From the NCBI GenBank assembly GCA_002205965.3, contig NADL03000027.1, positions 310,001 to 374,000 on the forward strand: a stretch of DNA of 64,000 bases, read 5' to 3'. How positions within the stretch are numbered: position 1 is the first letter of the stretch; every line of letters starts with the position of its first letter. Positions 35,499 through 46,196 of this stretch are shown one piece after another. The stretch comes from Kappaphycus alvarezii (taxonomy: Eukaryota; Rhodophyta; Florideophyceae; Gigartinales; Solieriaceae). The position numbers and the translations under genes were made by a program. Below the pieces are notes generated by a model, which saw only the letters and a list, made by a program, of their open reading frames with translations, was not told the DNA's origin and made no database searches.

Positions 35499-36391
35499 AA
35501 CTGTTTCGACCTACGCCTTAATTTCTGCTAAAAAATTGAAAAATTGCCGATATTTTTCTTACTAGAAAAATAGAATTGATAACCTAAAAGTTATGGTTTT
35601 GTTTCATGATTAATGTGAGTTTTAAATTTTTTTGGCAACGTTTACATAAAGTAGATAAACCCATCTTGGATAAAGTAACTGAAATTTTTCATAAATTATC
35701 TCTTAGCAGTTGTTCAGGAGGTGAATAACTCATTATGTTTTAATTCATTTGATGATAGACAATATTGAAATTTCTAACTCGAAAAATTTACATGATCATT
35801 GCAACTTAGCAGCTCTGTCTAGTATAATTGTGATGAAATTCGTAGGCAATGCTGAGGGAGGTCATAATACTGAATTAACTCCTACCCTTTGAAATTTGGT
35901 TTGACAGTGTAAAACAGTTGGTGACTAAAACAGTTGGTGACTGAAACAGTAATGAAGGAATACTGTACGTAACATCAGAGTGATGGGTTGCAGTAAAGAC
36001 CGACTTATTCGGAAGATTCAAACAGAAAGAAAAATACTTTCCAACCCTATTATGTTATATTGTAGTATGGTGCTGTACGTCTATCTACGCTGCTGCTGTA
36101 CTCTAAGTGCACGCACTAGTATCATATCTCTACACTGAAGCCACTGTGAGGATAAACTTCAATCCCAAAGTAGTGGCACTTACAGAGTAAAATGGTAACT
36201 CTCGTTTTTAATAATTTGAGAAGGCAAAAACTATTTGTGGCACACGGTTGATTTAGATGTAGGTTCATACGTCAAAAATATCTGCGGTTGCGCAGTTCCA
36301 CATGCATTTTTGTTAATTTTTTGAAATACTTGGAGTAAAAGTGAAAATTTCCACGTAATTTGCGGAACCGTGTGTCTCTCAATAACCAATT
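35499..36391. repeat. near-identical tract, partner of 21571-22465
   Basis: 893 bases differing from copy A by one substitution and one indel as read by eye. Divergence resumes abruptly at TCAATCTGAACTG on the left and after ATAACCAATT on the right. Confidence 0.9.
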
Positions 36392-38017
36392 ATGAGACAT
36401 GAATTGTGTTTAAATTTAGTAAAGGTGTATAATTGATGCATCGTGCTTCATTTCGTCAACTTAAAATTTAACTTTTGTGGTCTCGCTACGGATAATGTTG
36501 CCATTACTATAGATGATGCTGATTTTTATGAAGTACGTCAAACTTTTTGACATTTATCAAAGTACTTTAAGGGTTCCAGTGTTTACTGAAACTGAAAAAC
36601 TGTGGAGAATACCCCTTTTGTCGAAAAGCTTCAAAATATTCCTCACGGGGTAAAGAACTGCGATCCCAGAACATGTACATTTTCAGGAATTTATTTCTGT
36701 AATCCAGATAAATATTATTAATTCAGTAGCCTTTGAGCACTCGACTACTACTAAAGGACATAATTTGATTCATGAAAGATTTTTTAAATTTACCTGAATC
36801 TATTAATGTTCCCAGAGTTTTCGCAGATTTTAGAATTCTTTATTTTTAGTAAAACCTATTTGCAGGCAATAATTAGATTAAAGAAATGTGTTTGAAACAA
36901 TATTATATATGCTCTTTTCAGATAAACATCATAATATCTCAGAAATATTCTCAAAATGCCAATATGCATGATATTGGAACTGTTGGACCGAGATGCTGTT
37001 TCTATTTGAAAGACAGTGAACTTTGAGTTTCATATTTCGCGGAAAGGGAAATGGAGAATATTGAGGGTCAATTTCTTCAATTCTTTGTTTCTGTTTTTTT
37101 CAAATTTATGATTAAATGAGATATTGGAAGAAAACTTTCTGAAATGTTCGATGTAATATTGTTGAAATTTATTGAAATCAAGATTGAAGTACAATTTGCA
37201 GATAAACGTTCTGTCGGAAGTTTCAGGAGTATTTCACAGTAGAAACCAGGAATATTCAGTAAATATTGTTTTCCTGACTCAGAAGGAGAACAGGGCTTCA
37301 TTTATAATCATTTGCTCCTTGAAAACTCGATCTATTCGCATAAAATAATATGTATTGAATAAATCTAAAAACTCATTTGAAATGTGGGAAACATGGGCTT
37401 CAGCAATTGTAACAGATGAGCTGCCTGATAATCATTAAACCTATATGGCAGTGTGGATTTATATAAATTTTTGTGGCAGCCGCAGATGGCACTTCTGTAT
37501 AGTACCAGGTAGAAAGGAGGCCAGTGAGACAACAAGCAGCCATTGCGGTTACTACTAACGCCAATTATCCCTGTAAAAGAATACCTTGCACATTCGAAAC
37601 CCATTCCAATGTGCCCAAGTAACAAATTACATACACAGGTTTGATAAGGAGTATATCAATTCCCCTTCTGGAAGGCAAAGATTTAACGGGTTTGATGTAA
37701 TTCCATGCATTAAACCGGAGCGAATAATGCAGCCACGACCTGATTTTCATTTTAGCTGTCGTTCTGACTATCCAGGAAGTTTCAAACTTGTTAGTTGTCA
37801 ATCAACCGAGCAATCAACAATAAACATTTTTTTCTTGCGCACTGCGACCAGGACGGCAGATCCTGAAAAATGGTTCGAACGCAAGTTTGTAGGGCTCGCA
37901 ACTCTCTTACCTCTCGCAGTAAACCAACACCACCGCCACAACTTGAAATTGTTTATATTCCAGAGAACCTCCATTCTCAGAGTATGTACAGTAAGTGGTT
38001 ACCCTACTTACAGTAGT

Positions 38018-38465
38018 ACTAGTGTCTATCCGACCACGCACTATCCTCATATGAGGCACACTTTGTCCTCATATGAGGACAATGTCCGTTACATTTTGGA
38101 AAGGAAAATGTTTTGGAAGCCCGAAATTTTTACTGGATAAAAGTTTTTTATGTTTAGTTACAGTACAGTAATTTTTACTGTACATGCGCCCTCTTTTCTG
38201 AAACCCCCACGATAATACGAACTATTTTACCTTCCAAAATGAAGTCGTTTTCACAACTTCTTGCGAAGAGCGGAAGCTGGTGAGGGAAAATTGGTCTAGC
38301 CTTCACCGAGGTCAACAATCTTGAAAAGTTTGTTTTGATCGGCCATCTACACTCATGAACTAATGCGGAGGAACAAGAAATGCGCTGAGGTAAAAAAATT
38401 TTGTATTGAAAAAGAAGTGCTAAAAGTAGTCCTCATATGAGGACAACGGTCCAATAGACACTAGT
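38018..38465. mobile_element. non-autonomous derivative of Harbinger family iii (448 bp)
   Basis: The ends are inverted repeats: ACTAGTGTCTATCCGACC at left, and on the right the reverse complement of ACTAGTGTCTATTGGACC, each followed by TCCTCATATGAGG. The left 310 bp match the reverse complement of the right end of Harbinger iii (63,490-63,816). The right 130 bp match the reverse complement of its left end (45,624-45,780). It is thus an internal-deletion product with both coding genes removed. No target-site duplication was clear. Confidence 0.88.
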
Positions 38466-38505
38466 CTGCTATTGCTCTTACTGTAACAGGAACTTTAGGT
38501 ATACT

Positions 38506-38591
38506 TGTGAGAAGAATACTCTACCTCCACTTTACTAGACGCTAGTGTCGTCTCCGGTGAGCTTACAACTCTCTTTCTACTGTAATGTTTG
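38506..38591 (-). repeat. copia 3' LTR
   Basis: Matches 42,993-43,076: both begin (plus strand) TGTGAGA and include CTCTACCTCCACTTTACT, GACGCTAGTGTCGTC and TTTCTACTGTAATGTTTG. An A-rich purine stretch (CCGAAAAGC on minus) adjoins it internally. At 86 bp it is very short for an LTR. Confidence 0.85.
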
Positions 38592-40995
38592 GCTTTTCGG
38601 AAATACGGCGCAGCATGTATTCATGATGATGTTTTACAGCCCCCGGTTGCTGCATCGCATTTTGTCGCTAGGTTGGGGAGAACTTTAAGCTTGTTGCAGA
38701 GCTCTTGAAACCGTGTGCGATGGCGTGGTTTCGTGAGGAGGTCTGTTAAAATGTTTTGGGTGGGTATACGATGTAGAGTGATGTGTTTCTCGGCGGCATT
38801 GTGCTGCAGGTAGTGATAAAGAAGGTCGATTTACTTTCTCCGTTTCGTTAGCGCTTCATTCTGTGCTATGGGAATCGCCTAATTTTTGTCAATGTGATGA
38901 GGTGCCGGTTCTTTCGAGATGAAAACGGCTGTCTGCAGGAGATTTCTAAGCAATTTCGTGTGTCGTGTGGCGTTCGTGGCGGCGATGTATTCGTCCTCTG
39001 TTGTCGATAGAGCGACATTGTTTTGCTTGCTGGACAGCCAGGATATCTTTGCTCTGTTGAAGAGATGAACATTGCCCGTGATGGACTTTCTGCTCTTCGA
39101 ATTGGCGAAGCGAAGTCCGCGTCATTGAATACTGCGAACAGTTGCTGTAGTTGCGATTTTTCTATCTTGATGAGTAATCCATAAGCAAGAGTGTCGAGAA
39201 ACTATCGCAGAAGGGATTTACCTGCTTGCTGATGGTGCTGCTGAGACTGTGTCGTGTGCTGTGCTAGTCTGTTGGTCGCGTACATGATATCGGTCGTGTG
39301 CTGTCCATGATATACCGTATCTCACCGAGGATTTGACGATATTTTTGCTTCTGTAGAGGTGAAGTGCTTCGTGTGTGGGTGTTGATCCAGATGGGAAAGT
39401 TTGTTGTACGGTGTATTGGTGGGATTGAAATTCTGCATTTGGGTTTGTTGCAGTAATGCATCAATGGCATCGGGTTGCGCCAAATGAGTGTCGCCATTTT
39501 CCAGATGTATAATGGTCCAGTTTAGGAATCTGGCGGGTTTTCCTACCGCTTGATTTTTTATTTCTCGAGAAGTTGTGGTATAATGCGTTGATTTGTTGTT
39601 TTGTGGAGCCCAGCAATAGATATTCGTCTATAGTTGTGCCAACGATCGTATCTCCTGTGAATGAAGTTTTTGTGTACATGCATGGGTCACGTTCTGATGC
39701 TTTGGATCCCAGTTTGGTTAAGAACTTCTTTAATACGTGATTGTAGTAATACCCGCGGGTGGGAAGCCGTAAAGATTGCCGATTAACCTGCCGTATCTTC
39801 CTTCATGCCTGTAAATGCCATTGAAAATGGGCATTTGTCGTACATTAACTGGACGTTCATGCTGATATAATTCGTGCAGATAAGAGGACTTTATGTCAAA
39901 ATGTTCTAGTGGGAATCCATATGCTGCGTGAGCTGCGATGAGCATGCGATGTGTTGTTCAATCTGCGGTATATTTTGTGATGTTTTTTGGGTCAAAGTGT
40001 AGACCTGTTTTCATGAGGTCGCCTCGTAGATTTCAATTCGCTTTACGCTGCAAGATGTGCCCTTCATCTGACCTTTTGTAACGGTATAACATCATGAGGG
40101 GGATGATTGTTTCTTTGGGCTGAACGAAATAGGCTTGGAGGCATTGGATGCTGTCGTATTTATCTATGTTTTGGAGTTTTTCGTCATGTTCTTTTTGACA
40201 TTCCTGTGTATCGGGGTAATTCTTGCTTGATTAAGTGTGGCGGAGGGTGGCGTTTGTATGTCTATTTTGGTTGGAGTTGATTATTGATGTGTGGCTAATT
40301 CTTTAAAGGCTGTGGTTGTGGTGTGTGTGGGGTCGGTTTCATGACGATAAGGGTAGAAGTATTTGGCCCTTATTGCTTGTTATTGGTTGTTGCGGAGATT
40401 GAACACTACTATGTGATCTAGCGTGGTGGGATATATGTACCGGGCTGGATCTGCTCGTGGGTCTAGCTTTTTCTTTGGCGAAAGACAGGAATTGTTCCTA
40501 ACTACCCGAAGATGAAGAGGCGTTGTAGCTCTGGTTTGGTACCGTACCCACATTTGGTATGGGTATGTATCGGTTTGCGGAGTGATGCATTAGGATGTAT
40601 TTGAACAGTGTATCTCTCACCACATATTCCCAGTATTGATCTCCTAGATGTGCGGCCGTGTCTAAGAGAGCTCGAACCGAGTTCATTATCGCGCTGTTTC
40701 ATAAATAGAATTTTCCTGGGGTTCATGGGTGTACGGAGATGGTGTTGTACTTTGTATTTTGCGTATATGGCTTGAATTCTCTGGGAGGTATATTCCTTGG
40801 CTTTGTCTATTCTGAAGTGATGTAAAGGGTGCTGCATTCGTTTCTGAATATGATGTAGGCTTTCGTATATGTGTTGTGGAACGTCTTTGCGGTCTTTCAT
40901 GAAGTTTCCTATCGCAAATCTACTTGCCGCACAGATTAGAAGGAGTAAGTGATTGTTTGTGGGTGGATGTGGGTTTGATAGGGCCAAAAGTGTCT
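38592..40995 (-). pseudogene. copia pol: integrase core, reverse transcriptase, RNase H
   Basis: The integrase part (about 40,940-40,500) has CAASRFAIGNFMKDRKD and the conserved tail NSVRALLDTAAHLGDQYW. Reverse transcriptase is seen at 39,945-39,730 (AAYGFPLEHFDIKSSYLHE, RLIGNLYGFPPAG) and 39,680-39,460. In the latter, IVGTTIDEYLLLGS stands where copia has a YVDDLLI-type catalytic box, so the two-Asp box appears altered. RNase H ends near 38,610 with ITLHRIPTQNILTDLLTKP. The piece between 40,490 and 39,950 is a poorly readable linker. Several frame changes occur. Confidence 0.8.
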
Positions 40996-40999
40996 GCGC

Positions 41000-42765
41000 T
41001 TCTGTATACTCCTGTTCTGTGCTGATTTGGTTTGCGTTTGTGAGTTGCGGGATATAGATTTGTATGTTGACAGGAACTGCAGCTGAGTGTGATGTTGGTT
41101 GATGACTTTGTCGGCATGTTGGGGATGAGGCCCTGTTGTGCGGTTATGGCTAGTTTGGTGGGATGGGCATGATTGAGCCAAATTTGCCAGTTGTGTATTA
41201 CGTCTTGAAGGCTTGTGCGCGGTGACTCTTTGTGAGGATTGGCGAGAGTGGAAAGAATATGTGGTCCGGTGTGCTGAGCTTTAGAATGGTGACTGGTGGG
41301 GAGGAGGTACCGGGCTCGGATAGTATGCGTCGTGATAAGGGAGTCGCCTGTATTGGTGTGCGTTGGGAAGTACTCGGATATGAAGATTTGTTCGTGCACG
41401 TGCCGGTGCTTTGTATGTAATTGTTCGTGATGTGCATGCATTGCAGAGTGTGCCGCTAAGCTGATTTGTTTGTTCCGCCATAATGTTTGGGATAAAACTT
41501 AAGGGTAGTAATTGAGTGTGTCGAATATGTACCCTTGATAGGGGTTGAAGGCGACTAATCCATATCGGTTGGCGAGATCATTAACTGAAAGGATATTGTG
41601 CTTCACGTACGAGGTTATGGTCTGATTACTGTAGCTCGGATGAATTTTGATCTTCCCATGGTGTGTGCATCCTGTCTCTGCGTTGTGGCGGTATCGGTTA
41701 GTACGAATTGTGGAAAGGGTGCATTGTGGAGTGGGAGTGCATAGATGGGTAGGGTGGGCGCCACTGTCCAGAAGAAACTTACTTTGGGAGTGGGTGCCGA
41801 CTTCGGATATCGCATCAGCTGGCGGGGAGAGGGGAGTGGGGGGGCACTGGTTGAATTGCGGTACTGGAATACCAGCGGTTGCTGCGGATTGAGATTGGAG
41901 TAACTCTGCATTTGTGCATAGTGAGCCTGCGGCTTCATGTGATATTTGGGGTAGCGGCGGTCGTTGCAGTCTTCGTTGGTGTGAATAGATGGTACCCCAT
42001 GTGACGTGTGGAATCGGCATTGTATGAATCCAGGCGGTAAGCGTCGTGCAGTACATGCGGTTCGACGGAGGGGACAATACGCCTGGGTTGGCCTTGACCT
42101 CGATATTCCCGGTGAATCGGTATGGAGCATAGTCCTCGGTGACGCTTATGGATTCCGAAGTTGTGGGGCAGGGACGTGTAAGGGTTAGTGTAAGTTGTGC
42201 AGTTCTTTGAACGTGTGTACAAATTGCTTCACTGTTTTGGGTTTCTGAATGAGAATGGGTCCTAGTATGGGATGTAGCATGCTGTTCTTTCGAAGTCCAT
42301 TGACTACGAATTTCCCAGGGTTTCTTTATATTTGATATTTAGATAACGAGTGGCGACCATTTTTTGACGAATGGTGGTGTGGGCCTTCACATATTCGTCA
42401 ATAGTTGTTTCTTTCGTGAACGAGATTTTCCCGCTTCGATTTTAAGAAGCGACGATTGTCCTCAGAAGATTGATTGATGTGCTCTTGATGGCTTGGACTA
42501 GATCACATGGTGTGGGACGTTCGTCGAGTACGAGAAGCAGTCAGAGAATATGGGCTGGGACGATACTGAGGACTGCAGAGAGTAGTTTGGACTTCTTTTG
42601 TAGTGAAAGTTTCAAGTTCTGCGGGGTCTGTTGGTTCGGAGGGGTTGCTGACTGAGTGGGAGCTGGCTTTGATTATTATGGCGTACGTTTTCAACTTTAA
42701 GTACCATGGTGCGTAGTTTGATGGATCTAGTTCAGGGAGTTTTGGATGACGGTAATTTTCCATAT
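41000..42765 (-). pseudogene. copia gag and protease
   Basis: Gag opens at about 42,763 with HPKLPELDPSNYAPWYLKLK, the typical copia gag start (L-x-G-x-NYxxW type). A Cys/His-containing region lies around 42,000-42,060 but is not a clean CCHC knuckle. Protease is at about 41,768 with FLLDSGAHPTH, holding the catalytic DSG, and ILSVNDLANRYGL follows. The region 41,440-41,000 is the pre-integrase segment with several His and Cys. Confidence 0.75.
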
Positions 42766-42971
42766 CGTTGATGTCGGGAAGTTTTTTTGTGGTGTCTTGT
42801 AAGTGATTGTCTTTGTCTTTGTTGAATGCGTTTTTGTATGGTTCTGCTGTGATTTAGTCGATTTATTTGGTGTGTTGTCGTCGTGCGCGACGAAGAGTAT
42901 GGGGATCGTTGGAGTTCGTGGTTAACAATTGATGGAGGTACTGTGTGTGATGTTGTGGGTGGCAACTTCTT

Positions 42972-42992
42972 GTTTGCGTCGGGCTCACAACC
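42972..42992 (-). other. copia primer-binding site, half-tRNA type
   Basis: Directly inside the 5' LTR the plus strand reads GCGTCGGGCTCACAACC. This resembles the anticodon stem-loop 5' half of an initiator tRNA-Met (GGGCTCATAACC) with one T to C change. Retrotransposons of the hemivirus group (Ty5, copia, Osser) prime from the cut 5' half of initiator tRNA. This is inference from similarity to a remembered tRNA shape. Confidence 0.5.
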
Positions 42993-43076
42993 TGTGAGAG
43001 GAAGACTCTACCTCCACTTTACTTGACGCTAGTGTCGTCGTCGGTGAGCTTAATAATCTTTCTACTGTAATGTTTG
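42993..43076 (-). repeat. copia 5' LTR
   Basis: 84 bp direct repeat of 38,506-38,591 with about 7-9 differences. On the minus strand it could begin TGTCAAACATTACAG if the three outer bases to 43,079 are included, and it ends CTCTCACA, giving the usual TG...CA. Confidence 0.85.
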
Positions 43077-43195
43077 ACAATACCAAACCATTCAAGTAAA
43101 CACCTAAAAACCCAGACGACCCCATTTAACTCAGACGACCCGATTTATCTTATCAGGAAAATTAAGTATACCAACCCATTCAAGTAAACACACCA
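43077..43195. repeat. short internal duplication beside the copia element
   Basis: ACCATTCAAGTAAACAC-like text occurs at about 43,087 and again at about 43,172, and CAGACGACCC occurs twice (about 43,114 and 43,133). Looks like a small tandem duplication in non-coding DNA. Confidence 0.6.
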
Positions 43196-43762
43196 CCCCA
43201 CTTTCTCCACTTCTCCCCATTCCTTTTCAACTCACTCTGAATATTTGTTCTTTTTGTAATCAGGCTTCACATTGAACTCAGCGTAGAGTACAATAGGAGC
43301 GTTTCAGCCGCATCTTGTTGAAAAATGCGATCTCAGACTTCATAAAATGTAACCGGGGCTAACATGATTTGTTATGCTGTGTTATGTATCACTTTCTACC
43401 GCCATACGGACCAATCTGCATCTTTACATTTCTAAGGAAACTCCCTCCCCGCGACTGGCTCGTGAGTCTAGTTCGTCGACAGCTGACCTCGGAACTGTGA
43501 ACCTAGACGCCATCTCCGAGCGGGTTGAATGGGTGCTCCACGACCCTTCCGCGTGTATTTGCTAGGAGAATGGCTTGTGGGCAGCCTCTTTTTATCCAGG
43601 AGATCACTTAGCAGAATCCCGTTGCTGTCATGGGTACTGCATCTCTCTCCTCGCCGCCGGTGTTGCCCTTTTCCTCGCCATCCTCAGCCTTCTCCGCTTT
43701 AATCAATACAGAAATGATTGGCGGGTAATGCTGCGCTAAAACCAATGAGTTTATATCAATAG
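43196..43762. repeat. dispersed repeat unit C, second copy
   Basis: Matches 24,990-25,545. Homology ends at ACCAATGAGTTTATATCAAT, after which the two loci differ. Not linked here to repeat A/B sequence. Confidence 0.8.
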
Positions 43763-44379
43763 AGCTTTTGTCAAATAGAAGGGATACTCAGAACGATCCA
43801 ATACAATTTCAGAAGCAATGCACAGTACTTAAAACAGCACAGACAACACATAAATATTGAGAAAAAATAGGAATCGAGTGGCATTGCTGAAAATACTACC
43901 CAAATTCCAAAAAGCCAAATAAATTTCGGAGATTACAGTGTTAAGTTGAAAATGGATCGCTTTTGCGAATAGTAAGAGTCACTTTCCAAATCAGTCGATC
44001 ACCTGCAATTTTAGCTATATCCCCGCTTCAGGTTCAAGCACTCAAAGCAAAAAACCACGCCTCCTCGAAAAAACACAATTATCCAAAGCAACCAAACCTT
44101 GGCCCTTCAGAATGCCGCGAAGCAATGCACACGGAGCAGCCAGGACATATAGCGAGACCTAAACAGCTCCAGACAACGAGGTACCGATAACAGCACAACT
44201 GACAAACCAAAGCCTCATGCTCCTGGTCGATGCAGCAGCCGAACGAAAGACCAAATTGGAAAATTTCGACGAAGACTGCGACGGGAGAGCGATGATGAAG
44301 GCGGCTCACTGTGCCCGTACTTTGACCGATTCTACGAGACAGGAGGCATAACGGCAATACTAAGCATGACATATTTCAG

Positions 44380-45480
44380 TACACAAGAATTACAGTGACT
44401 ATGGGAATTGTTTGGAGGTTTTACCGATCGCAACTACAACGTCGGGAAGGGGCGAAAGTGTGATATATCTGGAATAGACGCTCTATTCATGATGCTTGCT
44501 GGTTTGAAACATGGAAGATGGTGGGACTGGGTTGCCAGAGTTTTTTGGAAGAAAGGAACCTTCGTTTGAAAATTTTATGGATACGTCCGTGCAGACAGTG
44601 CCAGATTTCATTTTTGATGCGGCGGTGACGGCTTTTAGGAACCCAATTCCCCATGCATCAGCTAGCAGAAAAGGGGCAACTGTTTAGAAATTTTGGCTAC
44701 TCCCGTTACGCAATTGACGTGACTTTCCAACAGGCCTATCGCCCGAGTGGTAGTGTGCAAGAGGGTAAAAAGTACTTCAGTGGAAAACATAAGCTTTATG
44801 GGTACAAGGTTGAAGTATCCGTTCTCCCCAACGGATTGCCTCTAGAGTGCTCTGTTTACTACCCAGGGTCTATTTCCGATCCGAAAATTTTCCAAGAAAA
44901 TCATGAATTCCATTCTGTTGATCTTAAAAAGGCAATAGATGAACGACAAGAGTTGGACTCTGGAGAACTGAGGGAGTGATATTCCCTCGGATGGGCCGTA
45001 CTCATGGATAAAGTGTATCAAGGGGCAGCGGAAATTTGTCGCGCTATTGCGGCCCGAAAAAAACCGCAGAATGGTAATCTATCAAGAGGGGATGAGCACC
45101 ATAATTTTCAGATATCTAGTGATCAGATAATTGTTCAAAATTTCCTTGGGAGAATGGCAGACTGTGGAACGTTGTGGGTGGAAAATGAAAGTGGTCTGAG
45201 AAAAACTACGATTTGTATTTTCGTTTATGTGTTTCTCTCACGAATTTTCGTATTAGATGGCACGCTTTAGAGATGAACACAACGAGCGCTTCCGGAGTAT
45301 GCGTAATCGCATTTTGAGACCGTTTCTAGCCAGTTGCAGAAGCGCAAAAGGATTCAAGAGCTTTACAGGCAGAGACGCAGAGCTCGGATGGATGTCCAGT
45401 TCAGGGCTATTACGACGAACGGGAGGCAAGTCGAGGATGAACTCAGATAGCCAATTGCCTATTAAATTTCTTTTTAAAAA
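44380..45480 (+). pseudogene. Harbinger-type DDE transposase, family ii, decayed
   Basis: An upstream part near 44,450-44,570 reads GRKCDISGIDALFMMLAG and GRWWDWVARVF. A frame at 44,653-44,979 has FRNFGYSRYAIDVTFQQ (first Asp), KYFSGKHKLYGYKVEVSVLP and YYPGSISDPKIFQEN. After a stop it continues 45,004-45,270 with AVLMDKVYQGAAE (second Asp; family DKGYQG) and SDQIIVQNFLGRM. The family catalytic Glu in IIVENFFGR is Gln here. A third frame from 45,257 holds the C-terminal RDEHNERFRSMRNRI. With a lost acid and several breaks it cannot be active as read. This type is a DDE_Tnp_4 subgroup I know from oomycete and algal genomes. Confidence 0.82.
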
Positions 45481-45623
45481 ATCGTAATCGTTTCAAATTC
45501 GAACTTGTGTCCAACACTATTGCCAAATAAATCAGAATATTCTAAAAATTTGAGCAATTCATTGTTTTCATTTAAGGTTGCATGGTTTTTTCACATATTT
45601 GTTACTCAATTCAATATTACGAG

Positions 45624-46196
45624 CTAATGTCTATTGCAGTTGTCCTCCTACTTCTAGCACTTCTTGTTCAATACAAGTTTTTTTACCTCAGCGCATTTGT
45701 TGTCCCTCCGCATTAGTTCATGAGTATAGATGGCCGACCAAAACAACTTGTCAAGATTTTTGCCCTCGGTTAGAGCATCTACAACGGCAACAAAGAACTG
45801 GTAGCAAGTAAGCAAAACGTAGCTAACGTGGCGAGCAGTAAACGGCTATGGTTTTTTTGCTTATTGCTGCTTTGCTTCCTCTCGGTTCCATCTCCAGCGG
45901 AAAAAACACCAAACCCTCTCATGTCTGAGCTGGTCAACTACGAGCTTGATGAAGCCCTTTATGAGCTGCTACAGTCCGCATTGAGCAGCTCAGAGAGTGA
46001 AGAGAACAAAACTCATGGAGGGTCTGCTGCAAATCGAAGCCCCAATCTTGACCGAAACCGTGAGCAATGGTATCGCCAGTTACTCCATTACTACCTTTGC
46101 AATCAACCCGTTTATCATGAAGGTCACTCAGATCAAAAAGATCACCAAAATTAGCTCTGCCGATGGCAGTACAGTGTGAGTGTCTATTGCACTACA
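45624..46196 (+). mobile_element. left end of Harbinger family iii
   Basis: Begins with the terminal inverted repeat CTAATGTCTATTG followed by GTTGTCCTC. It continues with 130 bases shared (reverse complement) with the short element at 38.3-38.47 kb. The transposase start lies at about 45,828. The last 70 bases (46,127-46,196, GATCACCAAAATTAGCTCTG) recur at 56,040-56,110 and 61,270-61,337, where the remainder of the transposase lies. The matching right end is 17.6 kb away at 63,490-63,816. Confidence 0.82.
45828..46154 (+). pseudogene. N-terminal part of Harbinger iii transposase
   Basis: A 108-codon frame. The first 25 residues are hydrophobic and probably not translated or mis-started. NYELDEALYELLQSALSSS and the RNREQWYRQLLHYYLCNQPV region that follows resemble the N-terminus of plant-transposon-protein type Harbinger transposases, where a basic R-x-x-A-x-x-x-L-x-x-DYF segment precedes FRRRFRM. 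The FRRRFRM part and the following about 100 residues are missing, so the gene is broken here even before the inserted DNA begins. Confidence 0.5.

Larger units (their letters stand above)
33638..37935. repeat. AT-rich dispersed repeat, copy B (class unknown)
   Basis: Colinear with copy A, beginning CATTAAAACATTTACCGCTA and ending CTCGCAGTAAACCAAC. It lacks about 890 bp present in A. It has its own partial tandem duplication of about 105 bp (33,925-34,130; the GAATTGGGTGTGA and CTTAGGACAAATC parts recur). It carries the intact conserved ORF at 34,536-34,886. Homology to A stops abruptly at about 37,935, shortly before the short Harbinger derivative. Confidence 0.85.
38506..43076 (-). mobile_element. 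Ty1/copia-type LTR retrotransposon, degenerate
   Basis: Flanked by two direct repeats of about 85 bp and carrying, in minus-strand order, gag, protease, integrase, reverse transcriptase and RNase H, which is the copia order. The coding strand is strikingly rich in A and C and poor in G. Frames are broken often, so it is not active as read. I did not find a convincing target-site duplication. Confidence 0.88.

Noticed and set aside
37586-38140. 184-codon plus ORF running from repeat B into the short Harbinger element
   Set aside because: It crosses a repeat border, and substitutions in the shared part do not favour this frame.
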